Counted from the stretch's first letter, positions 7,769 through 17,358 are shown. The stretch is DNA of 64,000 nucleotides from JANRKF01 sp964518725 (GCA_964518725.1 CAZFKP010000002.1:1-64000), one strand, 5' to 3'. A program made the numbers and translations. The notes: generated from the sequence alone by a model not told the origin.

Positions 7769-7796
7769 AAACTAGCGAAAATTTGGCATTTGTCAA
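7769..7796 (-). promoter_or_regulatory. Probable promoter of tRNA-Ala
   Basis: On the minus strand TTGACA (7791-7796) and TAGTTT (7769-7774) are separated by 16 bases. The -10 and following CCGGCTTCC nearly repeat the tRNA-Arg promoter. Confidence 0.5.
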
Positions 7797-7801
7797 ATTA
7801 T

Positions 7802-7990
7802 CTATTCTTCCGTATCTGTTTCGCGTTTATGGCCGTCAAGGTGGTTTTTTAACTTCCCGGCTTCCAGCTTTTCCTTGAGCTTCTCTTCTTTCGTGCGGCC
7901 AAATTTGCGGCGATTCTCCGCTGCCTGTTTCCCTTTGTCTGCCCGTGCTTTGGCCTTACGCTGTTGATTCAAGTTGATAATGTCGGTCAT
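7802..7990 (-). CDS. DUF4169 family small basic protein
   Basis: 62 residues, highly charged: IINLNQQRKAKARADK, AAENRRKFGRTKEEK and the closing LDGHKRE match DUF4169, a small family I know from alphaproteobacteria with no known function. It starts 9 bases after the lepA stop and is probably co-transcribed with it. Confidence 0.8.
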   Translation of the reverse strand: MTDIINLNQQRKAKARADKGKQAAENRRKFGRTKEEKLKEKLEAGKLKNHLDGHKRETDTEE

Positions 7991-7999
7991 GCAAGAGCC

Positions 8000-9805
8000 T
8001 TATTTCTCGTCACCCATTTTCAAGGCGGCGAGGAACGCCGATTGCGGGATGTTGACGTTGCCGATTTCGCGCATCTTTTTCTTACCTTTTTTCTGCTTGT
8101 CGAGCAGTTTGCGTTTGCGGGAGATGTCGCCTCCATAGCATTTGGCTAAAACGTCTTTCCGCATGGCACTGATGGTTTCGCGGGCGATGATCTTGCCGCC
8201 AATCGCCGCCTGAATCGGGATGGCGAAGAGGTGTTTCGGGATGAGATCTTTCAAGCGTTCGCACAGCTTGCGGCCACGGAAATCCGCCTGCGAACGGTGG
8301 ACGATCAGCGCCAGCGCATCCACCGGCTCGCCGTTGACCAGGATATTCATCTTCACGAGGTCGGACTCAGAGTAATCGACGATCTCGTAATCGAAGCTGG
8401 CATAGCCTTTCGAGCAGCTTTTCAGCCGGTCATAAAAATCGAACACCACCTCGTTCAGCGGTAATTTATACACCGCCATGGCGCGGCTGCCGACATAGGT
8501 GAGGTTCTCCTGCACGCCGCGTTTCTCAGTGCAGAGCGAGAGCACGTTGCCGAGGTAATCGTCCGGCGTCATGATGGTGGCGCGGATCCACGGCTCATCG
8601 ATGGATTCTATTTTCGTCACATCCGGCATGTCGTTGGGATTGTGGAGTTCCAGCGTGGTGCCGTCGGTGAGGTGCAGACGGTAAACCACGCTCGGCGCGG
8701 TGGTGATAAGGTCCAGGTCGAATTCGCGTTCCAGCCGCTCCTGAATGATCTCGAGGTGCAGCATGCCGAGGAAGCCGCAGCGGAAGCCGAAGCCAAGAGC
8801 GGTCGAGCTTTCGGTTTCAAATTCGAAGCTTGCATCGTTCAAACGCAGCTTGCCGAGGGAATCTTTGAGATGTTCGAACTCGCTGGCGTCGGTTGGATAC
8901 AGCCCGCAGAACACCACCGATTGCGAGGGTTTGAAACCGGGCAGCGGCGTATCGCAGGGGCGGCGATCCTCGGTGATGGTGTCGCCCACATTGCAATCTG
9001 CGACCTGTTTGATGCCGGTGATGATATAGCCGACTTCGCCGGGGAGCAGCTTGTCCACCTGCACTTTTTTCGGGGTGAACACGCCGAGCTGATCCACGTT
9101 CTGGGTGCTGCCGTTGCTCATCATCCGCACCTTCATGCCGCGGGTGAGGGTACCGTCTTTCACCCGCACGAGGATGATGACGCCGAGATAGGTGTCGTAC
9201 CAGCTATCGACCAGCATGGCTTTCAGCGGGGCGCTGGCGTCGCCTACAGGAGCGGGAAGGCGGGTGACGATCGCCTCCAGCACGTCTTCAATGCCCATGC
9301 CGGATTTGGCGGAAATCGGGATCGCATCCGAGGCGTCGATGCCGATGACTTCTTCAATTTGCGCTTTCGCTCGCTCGACATCGGCGGCGGGCAGGTCGAT
9401 TTTGTTCAAAACCGGCACCATTTCATGGCCAGCATCCATCGCCTTATACACGTTGGCGAGTGTTTGCGCCTCCACGCCCTGCGAGGCATCCACCACCAGC
9501 AGTGAGCCTTCGCAGGCAGCTAAGCAGCGCGAGACTTCATAACCGAAATCCACGTGGCCGGGGGTGTCCATCAGGTTCAGCACGTAGGTTTGCCCGTCTT
9601 TTGCTTTGTAGTTCAGCCGTACGGTTTGCGCTTTAATGGTGATGCCGCGTTCTTTTTCAATATCCATAGAATCGAGCACTTGTTCGGTCATCTCGCGTGC
9701 TTCCAGTCCGCCGCAAACCTGGATCAAACGGTCGGCGAGCGTCGATTTCCCATGGTCGATATGGGCGATGATGGAGAAGTTGCGGATCTTGGATAAGTCG
9801 GTCAT
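8000..9805 (-). CDS. lepA: Elongation factor 4 (back-translocating GTPase LepA)
   Basis: 601 residues, the normal length. GTPase motifs AHIDHGKSTLADRL (G1), DTPGHVDF (G3) and NKIDLP (G4) are intact, followed by EF-G-like domains and the LepA-specific C-terminus with YGGDISRKRKLLDKQKKGKKKM. It acts on stalled ribosomes and in 30S maturation. Leads a two-gene unit with the DUF4169 gene. Confidence 0.98.
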   Translation of the reverse strand: MTDLSKIRNFSIIAHIDHGKSTLADRLIQVCGGLEAREMTEQVLDSMDIEKERGITIKAQTVRLNYKAKDGQTYVLNLMDTPGHVDFGYEVSRCLAACEGSLLVVDASQGVEAQTLANVYKAMDAGHEMVPVLNKIDLPAADVERAKAQIEEVIGIDASDAIPISAKSGMGIEDVLEAIVTRLPAPVGDASAPLKAMLVDSWYDTYLGVIILVRVKDGTLTRGMKVRMMSNGSTQNVDQLGVFTPKKVQVDKLLPGEVGYIITGIKQVADCNVGDTITEDRRPCDTPLPGFKPSQSVVFCGLYPTDASEFEHLKDSLGKLRLNDASFEFETESSTALGFGFRCGFLGMLHLEIIQERLEREFDLDLITTAPSVVYRLHLTDGTTLELHNPNDMPDVTKIESIDEPWIRATIMTPDDYLGNVLSLCTEKRGVQENLTYVGSRAMAVYKLPLNEVVFDFYDRLKSCSKGYASFDYEIVDYSESDLVKMNILVNGEPVDALALIVHRSQADFRGRKLCERLKDLIPKHLFAIPIQAAIGGKIIARETISAMRKDVLAKCYGGDISRKRKLLDKQKKGKKKMREIGNVNIPQSAFLAALKMGDEK

Positions 9806-9844
9806 GGCGGCTCAGATAGTGGAAAATGCGCCAATTAACAAGTG

Positions 9845-11062
9845 CTACCTGATAAAAACACTCACCAGCTCCACATGTGGGCTATAGACGAACTGATCCA
9901 CCACATCCAGCGTGGCCAGCCGGTAGCCAGCGTTTTTCAGGGTTTTGGCGTCTCGGCTCCATGTCGCGTGGTTGCAGGAGATCATGGCGATTTTGGGAAT
10001 GCCGCTTCCTGCAAGTTGCTTGATCTGGGCGGCGGCTCCGGCGCGTGGCGGGTTGATGACGGCGGCCTTGAACTTTTTCAGTTCCTCGACAGAGAGCGGT
10101 TTGAGGAACAAGTCGCGCTTGGCCACGCTCACTTTAGGCGAGATGCTACGTATATGATCGATCATCGGGCCATTATTTTCCACCGCGTGCACGCGGGCGC
10201 GGGCGCTCATCGGGAAGCTGTAGGTGCCGATGCCAGCGAACAGATCGACGATGGGAGATATTTCCTTGGTGGCTTTGACCACCAGTGCGGTGATGATCGC
10301 CTGTGCCGCCGCCGATGCCTGTAAAAACGCATCTGCGGGAATCGGCACGTCATGCTCGGCGAGTTTCATCAACACCATGTCGTTTTGTGCCAGCAGTTGG
10401 ATGCCGCCCTTAGGAAATTTGGCGGAGAGCCGCGCGATGGGCAGGGTTTCGGCGATGATTTTATAGGGTTCCAGCCCGCCCTCCGACGAGGTGACATGCA
10501 GCAGCATATCAATGCCACTATCGGCGCGGGTGAGGGATAGCCCGGTCACGTGCGGGAATTTCGGGAGCAGTTTATTGAGCGGCGCGATCAGCGCCTGCAG
10601 CTCCGGCAGCAGGATAAGGCAGGAGGAAATCGGCACGCGCTCGTGGCTTTTAAAGCCTAAATAGGCAAGCTTTCCATGCGCCACTTTAAAGTCGGCGCGG
10701 CGGCGGGTGGCAGGTGGCAGGAAATGAAACGTGGGCGCGGTGTCCGGGAACCCGGCATAGCCGAGCGCCGTGGTGACAACGCTGCGTTTGAATTGCTGGT
10801 AAGCATCGGAGCTGAGATGTTGGAGCGCGCATCCGCCGCAAGCATGATAATGCGGGCAGGGGGCGGGAGTGCGATCCGGTCCGGGGGTAAGGATTTCCGC
10901 AATCTCAGCGCGGATGGCTTCTTTGGTGCGGCTTACCTCGCGCACCGTGAGCACATCGCCGACACAGGATTTGGAAACAAACACCGGCAGGTCGTCATAC
11001 ATACCGGAGCCGTCGCCCAGGCCGCCCAGGCGGGTGATGGTGGTGGTGAAGGGGGCGGACAT
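9845..11062 (-). CDS. Class I SAM-dependent 5-methyluridine RNA methyltransferase (RlmD/TrmA-like)
   Basis: 405 residues. An N-terminal TRAM-like segment is followed by the [4Fe-4S] motif PCPHYHACGGCALQHL, with a further Cys in SSCLILL. The SAM-binding motif is FAGIGTYSFP; NPPRAGA and SCNHATWSRD give the catalytic loop, whose Cys forms the covalent RNA adduct. The usual loop is SCNPxTLxRD; here HATW is a variant. RlmD (m5U1939 of 23S rRNA) and RlmC are both possible; the sequence alone does not decide. Confidence 0.85.
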   Translation of the reverse strand: MSAPFTTTITRLGGLGDGSGMYDDLPVFVSKSCVGDVLTVREVSRTKEAIRAEIAEILTPGPDRTPAPCPHYHACGGCALQHLSSDAYQQFKRSVVTTALGYAGFPDTAPTFHFLPPATRRRADFKVAHGKLAYLGFKSHERVPISSCLILLPELQALIAPLNKLLPKFPHVTGLSLTRADSGIDMLLHVTSSEGGLEPYKIIAETLPIARLSAKFPKGGIQLLAQNDMVLMKLAEHDVPIPADAFLQASAAAQAIITALVVKATKEISPIVDLFAGIGTYSFPMSARARVHAVENNGPMIDHIRSISPKVSVAKRDLFLKPLSVEELKKFKAAVINPPRAGAAAQIKQLAGSGIPKIAMISCNHATWSRDAKTLKNAGYRLATLDVVDQFVYSPHVELVSVFIR

Positions 11063-11311
11063 TAGGGGAGGTAACCAATCTTGATGTTGAAGCGAATAAT
11101 GAGGAAAGCCAACAAACCATTAGCAGGTGTTCGTGCAGTTTTACACTAAAATTCAAATATTTAATAAAAATAACCTAAGAACGATAAAAATAGCCTGAAA
11201 ATCTGAAGAAATTAGTAATTTATTAGTAATTTATACTGGCGGCTTTAATAAATTACTGCTAAACTTTAGCGAAACAACGCCAGAGGATTTGAACGAAAAA
11301 GAGGGGATCAT
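11063..11311 (+). promoter_or_regulatory. AT-rich regulatory region upstream of the 1014-residue gene
   Basis: Contains a direct repeat of ATAAAAATAxCCT (11164-11176 and 11184-11196) and a perfect 11-bp tandem duplication TTAGTAATTTA (11212-11222, 11223-11233). An extended -10, TGCTAAACT, lies at 11257-11265; the same nine bases occur before the gene at 46478. A purine-rich Shine-Dalgarno (AGAGGGG) precedes the ATG at 11312. The repeats could be operator sites; no regulator is known. Confidence 0.4.
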
Positions 11312-14300
11312 ATGGCAGAGCAAAATATATTTCCGAATAGCCGTGAGGGCGCAATAGCCGCCAGACTTTATAGTGACATTGAAAGGCTTGTTATTAATAA
11401 CGGTGGGGCGCAGACCGCGAGATGGCTGGAAGGCTTGCCGGCTGTGCGCGCTGCGCTTAAAAATTATGCCACGGATGTGGATGCTATTGGTGGCGCCATT
11501 GGAAACACCGATCGGCAATTAAAGGATAACGAATGGAAAACGAGACAGGCGGAGAGAATTTCCTATCACACTCCGGACGATTCTCGGGATAAAGTGGAGT
11601 ACTACACAGGAATGCTGGCTGAGTTTCGCCAGATGATTAAAACCGGTACGGTTCCACCTGATGGGGCCTGGCCGGTGAGCAATTTTCAGATCTACAGAAA
11701 ACATTATGGCAATCGTATTTTTGATCCGGAAGTTCTCAACGGAATTATTGGTGCATATGACAAAGCGCTGACTCTTCCTGGACAGGATAAAAATAGGCTG
11801 ACATACGAGCAGAGCGTTTACCGGGATTACCTTAAGGATCCAGCCTCCAGAGAAAAATTGCGCCCAATCATTTTAGCCGATGCTTTTGCTGAACATCGCA
11901 AGACTTACGGCGATGATGGTATTTTTAAACCGGAAAATATCGAGGCTATTATTAATGATTACACAAAGAAAATAATAGAAATTAATGATCAGCTTTCTGA
12001 CGCAGCGGATGCTAATCCTAAGCGTCCCATCCTCCTAGCCGATCGCCGCAGGTTAGGTAGTGAGATGAATGTATTCACTTTGTATAGGGATTATGGAAAC
12101 AATCTGAGTGAATGGAAGGGAAATCTTGAGGCGGCAGGGCAAGGGAGAGCAACGCTTTCCGAGCTAGCAACAGAGCGCGCAGACCTTGAAGGGGCGCGTA
12201 CGGATCAGGCTGCTGATCGCCTTGATACACAAACAAGGCGTATTGCGGAAGTGAAAACGGCGATTGACGCAATAGGCATGCCGGGCAAGCCGGGCAAGCC
12301 GGAGAAGTCGGATCCGTTGGTTGTTATTAGCCAAGCGTTGGTTGATAAGCATCTTGTTACCGATAGAAAAGGGACGGTTAAGCTTAGTGACGACCGGGCA
12401 TTTATGCTGGATATCGGAGCCGCCAACGCACCCTTTGAACGCGATGTAAAGGATCAACTCGTCGCTGCTTATTCCGCGGCTATTAAGGGTGGCGATAAAG
12501 ACAAGATAAAAAAGGCGCAAGATAATTACCGTCATTTTGACGTAATGCTTGGAAATCCAACAATATACGGCCTACTTCGTAATATTAATGATAGTAAGAG
12601 CTTCGCTCCCGAAGACAAAGATTATGCTAACCCCCAGTATGCCTTCAGCCATTACAATGAAATGACGGCTGGAGATAAGCAGAAATTGGTAGCGGCTGTT
12701 ACCGGCGCGCTTCCTAATTACACCGCCGATCTGCGGAGGACTTATAACGCGCAACAGGCCGCTCTGAGTGCGCCGGCTGATGCCCTTAAAGTTAAGAATG
12801 CGTCCATACCGACTCCTCCTGCGCCGCCGATTAGCGCTATCTATAACGTTGAAGGGCCGAAGGCTCCAGCCGCGCCGATGCCGATTGAAACAGCGGGTTT
12901 TGGCTACAATGAATATGTGGATGCGATTGCCGGGCTGCTAACGGAACAATCCAAGCCCCAGGGCATCACGTTGGATCCCAAAAAACTTAAACAAAAAATT
13001 AGTTCTGCCATTGATGCTAGCGGAACTAACGTTCTTCAATCAGCCAAGGAACTTCTGCAGGAGGTTGAGAGTGGAAAATACCTCAAGAAAGACGAGGATG
13101 GAAAGCCTCTCTTTATCAACACTCCACAGGTGTTGATTCGAGATATTGTTGAGCGTTCTACAAACGCTGTTTCTAGGGGCGCTAATGTGGAACAGAAATC
13201 CGCCACTTCCCCCCAAGCCATGCCCGCGCAACAAAAACCAGCGGCTGCCGAAGCGCCGCAACTTTCCGCGTTGGAAATAAAAGAAAAAAGGGTGGAGGCT
13301 CTGTGGAAGGTCGCCAGTGATACCCACGCCGCCTGGACGAGAAGCGGCAGATCCGGGCGAATTGTGCAGCAGGGCGATGTTATGGATCATTCCAATGCCG
13401 CCGTGGAGGGCTATGTGAGTCTTGCTGCCGAATTTTTGCAGCAGAAGGCTGGCGTTAATCTTGATCCTTTCAAAGAGTCGTTGTTACGCACTAAAATTCG
13501 TGACAGCATTAAGGAGCAATATAAAGCCCAAACCAGAAACGAGACTGCAACTGGTGCTTTGGTGACGAGTACGGTTCCATCCAATGTTGCGCGGAGCAAT
13601 TGGGGATCCATCAAAAATAATCCGGATGCATATATAGAGCAATTTATGGAAGAGTTTTTGCCGGTGAAGAAGGCTGAGCCTGCGGCTACGAAACCCGCAC
13701 CGTTAGAACCGGTTGCCGAAATGTCTATAGTAAACCCCGCGTCAGAACCCGAACCTAAATCCGCGCCGAAACGTGTAGATGTGAGTGACGGAGAGCCGAT
13801 TACGGTTCCCATGGCGGAAGAGGAAGCGGTGGCACCTAAGAAACCCGCGCCAGTTGTGGAGAAAAATCCGGCGATGCAACAAGCGGAACCCAGACAAGCG
13901 GAACCTGAGCCGCCTGCAGCGGTGGTGAGCTTGTTTAAGAAGTTGGATGAATTTAGCGAAGGTACACTCAGAAGAGGCAAAAGATCGCTTGTCATGAAAC
14001 CTGACGGTGCGCTGAGCGACTATGAGCTTAGGCACGGATTCGCCGATGCGGATGAGGGTGGCAAGGATATTACCGGCAGCGGCCAGCAGAGGAACCGGGA
14101 AATCCTGCTGGAAAACCTGCCGAGGGATGCGGATGGCGGCATCAGCGAGAAAGCACTTGCGGAAGCGGCCGCCAACGCTGGAATTAAAGTAGATGCCAAA
14201 AAATTAAAAGCGATTCTGGATTCAGAAAAGCATGCTATGCCTCCATCCGGCACACCGCTTAGCTTCCGGAATGTTTCGGATGTGGAGGGTATGCCGGTGG

Positions 14301-14356
14301 TGGCCTTCACGGGTGCGGGTTCAAACACCCAAGGCCGTGGCGGCTCGAAGGTGTGA
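11312..14356 (+). CDS. Large hydrophilic protein of unknown function, degenerate EF-hand-like C-terminus
   Basis: 1014 residues with no signal peptide and no membrane segments. Residues about 1-320 are helical and charged; a short PGKPGKPEK linker sits near 325; about 330-480 and 540-760 are further helical regions (repeated patterns such as GYNEYVDAIAGLL and VEGYVSLAAEFL); about 780-870 is a Pro/Glu/Ala-rich linker. In the C-terminus, MKPDGALSDYEL and RDADGGISEKAL resemble EF-hand loops lacking some acidic ligands. Base composition is more AT-rich than in housekeeping genes. I recognise no family. A secreted effector or structural protein is conceivable but no secretion genes are adjacent. 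Confidence 0.75.
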   Translation: MAEQNIFPNSREGAIAARLYSDIERLVINNGGAQTARWLEGLPAVRAALKNYATDVDAIGGAIGNTDRQLKDNEWKTRQAERISYHTPDDSRDKVEYYTGMLAEFRQMIKTGTVPPDGAWPVSNFQIYRKHYGNRIFDPEVLNGIIGAYDKALTLPGQDKNRLTYEQSVYRDYLKDPASREKLRPIILADAFAEHRKTYGDDGIFKPENIEAIINDYTKKIIEINDQLSDAADANPKRPILLADRRRLGSEMNVFTLYRDYGNNLSEWKGNLEAAGQGRATLSELATERADLEGARTDQAADRLDTQTRRIAEVKTAIDAIGMPGKPGKPEKSDPLVVISQALVDKHLVTDRKGTVKLSDDRAFMLDIGAANAPFERDVKDQLVAAYSAAIKGGDKDKIKKAQDNYRHFDVMLGNPTIYGLLRNINDSKSFAPEDKDYANPQYAFSHYNEMTAGDKQKLVAAVTGALPNYTADLRRTYNAQQAALSAPADALKVKNASIPTPPAPPISAIYNVEGPKAPAAPMPIETAGFGYNEYVDAIAGLLTEQSKPQGITLDPKKLKQKISSAIDASGTNVLQSAKELLQEVESGKYLKKDEDGKPLFINTPQVLIRDIVERSTNAVSRGANVEQKSATSPQAMPAQQKPAAAEAPQLSALEIKEKRVEALWKVASDTHAAWTRSGRSGRIVQQGDVMDHSNAAVEGYVSLAAEFLQQKAGVNLDPFKESLLRTKIRDSIKEQYKAQTRNETATGALVTSTVPSNVARSNWGSIKNNPDAYIEQFMEEFLPVKKAEPAATKPAPLEPVAEMSIVNPASEPEPKSAPKRVDVSDGEPITVPMAEEEAVAPKKPAPVVEKNPAMQQAEPRQAEPEPPAAVVSLFKKLDEFSEGTLRRGKRSLVMKPDGALSDYELRHGFADADEGGKDITGSGQQRNREILLENLPRDADGGISEKALAEAAANAGIKVDAKKLKAILDSEKHAMPPSGTPLSFRNVSDVEGMPVVAFTGAGSNTQGRGGSKV

Positions 14357-14374
14357 ACCTACCAAGTTGATGGC

Positions 14375-14563
14375 TTAAGCAATCACGTCGGGGTAGAGCA
14401 TTCTCTCAATCTCCGTCATTTTATCACGGAGGCCGAGTTTCTCCTTCTTTAAGCGCATCTTGGTGAATTCGTCCAAGTTAGAGGTGGCGAGCATGCCGTC
14501 AAGTTCGCGGTGCTTGCCGCGCAGAAAGTCGAGGCGCTTTTCGAGCATCAGATCTTCATTCAT
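14375..14563 (-). CDS. DUF465 (YdcH-like) small coiled-coil protein
   Basis: 62 residues from the ATG at 14563. EKRLDFLRGKHRELDGML and LKKEKLGLRDKMTEIERML form the helical hairpin typical of DUF465, a widespread family of unknown function. A longer reading frame begins at 14632, but that ATG lies within a perfect extended -10 (TGCTATAAT, 14631-14639), so it would be untranscribed; the shorter form also matches the family's length. Confidence 0.8.
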   Translation of the reverse strand: MNEDLMLEKRLDFLRGKHRELDGMLATSNLDEFTKMRLKKEKLGLRDKMTEIERMLYPDVIA

Positions 14564-14630
14564 GGTGGCGGGGTCCCGTATCTTGGTTAAGCGCTTGGAA
14601 TAGCGCTTTTTTATTCCGTAAAACGCAATC

Positions 14631-14639
14631 ATTATAGCA
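14631..14639 (-). promoter_or_regulatory. Extended -10 promoter of the DUF465 gene
   Basis: TGCTATAAT on the minus strand, a consensus extended -10. Predicted transcription start near 14624. No good -35 is seen, as is common with extended -10 promoters. Confidence 0.55.
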
Positions 14640-14690
14640 AAAAACGAAGGAGAGTTCCACTGAATTCATACAAAATTAATTGCCCGATGC

Positions 14691-15275
14691 TTAAATGCGG
14701 CGCCTTTTTGTGGAAAGCCCCTGCCAGCGGGCAATTTTCCCGGCATCCAGATCAAAATTATCTAAAATCCGAGCGACCGTATATTTCACCATTGCGTCCA
14801 GCGATGTTGGCTTGCTGTAAAATGCGGGCACGGGCGGCGCGATCACCACGCCCATGTCCGAGAGCGTGAGCATATTCCGTAGGTGGATCGAATGCAGCGG
14901 CGTTTCGCGCACCATCAGCACCAGCTTGCGACGCTCTTTTAGGCAGACATCGGCGCTGCGGGTGAGCAAATTACTGGTCACGCCGGTGGCGATTTCCGCG
15001 AGGCTCCGCATGGAGCAGGGGGCGATAATCATTCCCGCCGTTTTGTGCGAGCCGCTGGAGGTGCAGGCGGCGAGGTCATCATTTTTATGGAAATGGGTGG
15101 CGAGCTTTTGCACCTCGGCGAGGGAATAGGGCGTTTCATGCGCGAGCGTAATTTGTGCGGTTTTGCTGACCATCAGGTGGGTTTCGATTTTCAGCGCCTT
15201 AAGCGCTTTCAAAAGCTCTATGCCGTAGATAGCGCCACTTGCGCCGGATATGCCGATGATGATGGGCTTGCTCAT
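14691..15275 (-). CDS. ubiX: Flavin prenyltransferase UbiX
   Basis: 194 residues. Makes prenylated FMN, the cofactor of UbiD decarboxylase in ubiquinone synthesis. IIIGISGASGAIYGIELL is the flavoprotein-fold opening; IIAPCSMRSLAEIATG and LVLMVRETPLHSIHLRNM are the UbiX signatures. The ATG at 15275 overlaps the hemB stop in an ATGA arrangement, implying translational coupling; an alternative ATG lies two codons upstream at 15281. ubiD is not in the window. Confidence 0.95.
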   Translation of the reverse strand: MSKPIIIGISGASGAIYGIELLKALKALKIETHLMVSKTAQITLAHETPYSLAEVQKLATHFHKNDDLAACTSSGSHKTAGMIIAPCSMRSLAEIATGVTSNLLTRSADVCLKERRKLVLMVRETPLHSIHLRNMLTLSDMGVVIAPPVPAFYSKPTSLDAMVKYTVARILDNFDLDAGKIARWQGLSTKRRRI

Positions 15276-16267
15276 AGCCATCCTGCGATTTCGCGTGCGG
15301 CATAGGTGAAAATACCCCGTGCACCGGCGCGTTTCAGGCAGAGCGTTTGTTCCAGAAATGCCGCTTTCTCATCAAGCGCGCCGGCCTGGGCGGCGAACTT
15401 GATCGCGGCATATTCCCCGCTCACCTGATAGGCGAATACCGGAACGGGGTATGTGGCGCTTGCCCGGTGAATAATGTCAAGGTACGGCAGGCCGGGCTTG
15501 ACCATCACCATGTCGGCGCCTTCGGCGATGTCCATGGCAATTTCGCGCATAGCTTCGTCGCTGTTTGCTGGATCCATCTGGTACGATTTCTTATCGGCCT
15601 TGCCGAGCGATTCCGCCGAGCCAACGGCGTCGCGGAACGGGCCATACATGCAGGAAGCATATTTTGCTGCGTAGGAAAGAATGAGCGTGTCCTGCTTGCC
15701 TTGCGTTTCGAGCATCTGGCGGATCGCGCCGATGCGGCCGTCCATCATGTCGCTGGGGGCGACGATATCGGCGCCTGCCTGTGCACAGAGCAGCGCCTGC
15801 TTGGCGAGCTGGTCGATGGTTTTGTCATTCATGACTCTGCCGTTTTCGACGATACCGTCCTGTCCGTGGGAGGTATAGGGGTCGAGCGCGATGTCGGCGA
15901 TGAGTACCGTGCCGGGCAGGGCATCTTTCAGGGTTCTGATGGCGCGGCAGGCGAGGTTGTTTGCGTTCAGCGCCTCGCTGCCGGTGGCGTCTTTTTTTGC
16001 GGCATCGACGATGGGAAAGAGGGCGATCGCCGGAATACCAAGCGCATGTGCTTGTTTTGCTTTTTCCACCAGCACATCCACGCTCATGCGCGATACGCCG
16101 GGCATGGTTGTTACCGGAATCTGTAATTTTTTCCCTTCCGTGACAAATACCGGCCAGATAAGATCAGACGGGTGGAGGCGGGTTTCGGCAACCAGTTCGC
16201 GCAGCCATGCAGCCTGCCGGGTTCGGCGTAGGCGGGTGGCGGGGAAGCTGGGATGGGAATGGCTCAT
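15272..16267 (-). CDS. hemB: Delta-aminolevulinic acid dehydratase (porphobilinogen synthase)
   Basis: 331 residues, full length. Condenses two 5-aminolevulinate molecules into porphobilinogen for haem. DLIWPVFVTEG opens the barrel; the Schiff-base lysine is in MVKPGLPYLD and AYQVSGEYAAIK follows, with the earlier active-site lysine region SYAAKYASCMYGPFR. Coupled to ubiX by a 4-base overlap. Confidence 0.97.
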   Translation of the reverse strand: MSHSHPSFPATRLRRTRQAAWLRELVAETRLHPSDLIWPVFVTEGKKLQIPVTTMPGVSRMSVDVLVEKAKQAHALGIPAIALFPIVDAAKKDATGSEALNANNLACRAIRTLKDALPGTVLIADIALDPYTSHGQDGIVENGRVMNDKTIDQLAKQALLCAQAGADIVAPSDMMDGRIGAIRQMLETQGKQDTLILSYAAKYASCMYGPFRDAVGSAESLGKADKKSYQMDPANSDEAMREIAMDIAEGADMVMVKPGLPYLDIIHRASATYPVPVFAYQVSGEYAAIKFAAQAGALDEKAAFLEQTLCLKRAGARGIFTYAAREIAGWL

Positions 16268-16365
16268 AGGCCGTTTTCTACACTTTTTTAGTCAGGAAAC
16301 AAGTTTTACTAGGAAAGAATCGGCAATCACGTTATCACCTTGGACTCGAACAATAAAGGAATACC

Positions 16366-17358
16366 ATGTCGCGCATACTTTCGGGTGTCCAGCCCACCGG
16401 CAATCTGCATCTCGGCAATTATCTGGGCGCCATCCGTAACTGGGTGGCGTTGCAAAACCAGCATGAGTGCTATTTCATGCTGGCCGACCTGCACGCTATC
16501 ACTGTGCCGCAGGAGCCGGAGAGCCTACGCAAAGCGGTGCGTGAAGTAGCGGCGGCCTATATTGCCTGCGGGATTGATGCCGAGAAATGTGCTATTTTTC
16601 CGCAATCTGCTGTCACCGGGCATGCTGAGTTGTCGTGGATTCTCTCCTGCGAAACACCGCTCGGGTGGCTCAACCGCATGACGCAATTCAAGGAGAAGGC
16701 TGGCAAGGACAAGGAAAAGGCGGTGCTTGGGCTGTATGGCTACCCGGTGCTGATGGCGGCGGATATTCTGCTGTATAAAGCGACGCATGTGCCGGTGGGG
16801 GAGGATCAGAAGCAGCACCTTGAACTGGCGCGCGATATCGCGGGGGCGTTCAACCGGCATTATGGCGTCGATTTTTTCCCGCTGCCGGAGCCGTTGATCC
16901 TGGGGGCGAACACGCGGGTGATGAGCTTGCGCGACGGTACAAAGAAAATGAGCAAATCCGATGAATCGGATTATTCGCGCATCAACTTGACCGATGATGC
17001 CGATACCATCGCGCAGAAATTCAGGAAAGCGAAATCCGATATGGTGGAGGGCAAAAGCTACAACGATGAGAGCCGACCAGAAGCGCAGAATTTACTCGCC
17101 ATGTACGCAGCCTTCACGAATCAGGGCATGGAGCTGGCGGCGGCGGAAGTCGATTCACTGAATTTTTCGGCGTTTAAGCAGAAGCTCACCGATGCGGCGG
17201 TTTCGCACCTATCGCCCATCACGGCCAAGATGCGTGAGCTGGTGGCCAACCCCGACCACCTGGATACGATCCTGAAACGCGGGGTAGAAAAAGCGAGGAC
17301 GCTTTCGGGGCAGACGATGCGTGAAGTCAAGGATAGGGTTGGGTTCCTGAGTTTCTGA
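16366..17358 (+). CDS. trpS: Tryptophanyl-tRNA synthetase
   Basis: 330 residues, class I synthetase. GVQPTGNLHLGNYLGAI holds the HIGH-type motif (HLGN), and GTKKMSKSDES the KMSKS loop; VPVGEDQKQHLELARDIA is typical of bacterial TrpS. AAAGGAA precedes the ATG. Divergent from hemB across 98 bases. Confidence 0.97.
   Translation: MSRILSGVQPTGNLHLGNYLGAIRNWVALQNQHECYFMLADLHAITVPQEPESLRKAVREVAAAYIACGIDAEKCAIFPQSAVTGHAELSWILSCETPLGWLNRMTQFKEKAGKDKEKAVLGLYGYPVLMAADILLYKATHVPVGEDQKQHLELARDIAGAFNRHYGVDFFPLPEPLILGANTRVMSLRDGTKKMSKSDESDYSRINLTDDADTIAQKFRKAKSDMVEGKSYNDESRPEAQNLLAMYAAFTNQGMELAAAEVDSLNFSAFKQKLTDAAVSHLSPITAKMRELVANPDHLDTILKRGVEKARTLSGQTMREVKDRVGFLSF

Noticed and set aside
8642..9505. Plus-strand open frame opposite lepA
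   Set aside because: Shadow; lepA is complete and conserved.
11312..14356. Phage tape-measure or type III effector
   Set aside because: No phage genes, secretion genes or chaperone nearby; composition alone is not enough.
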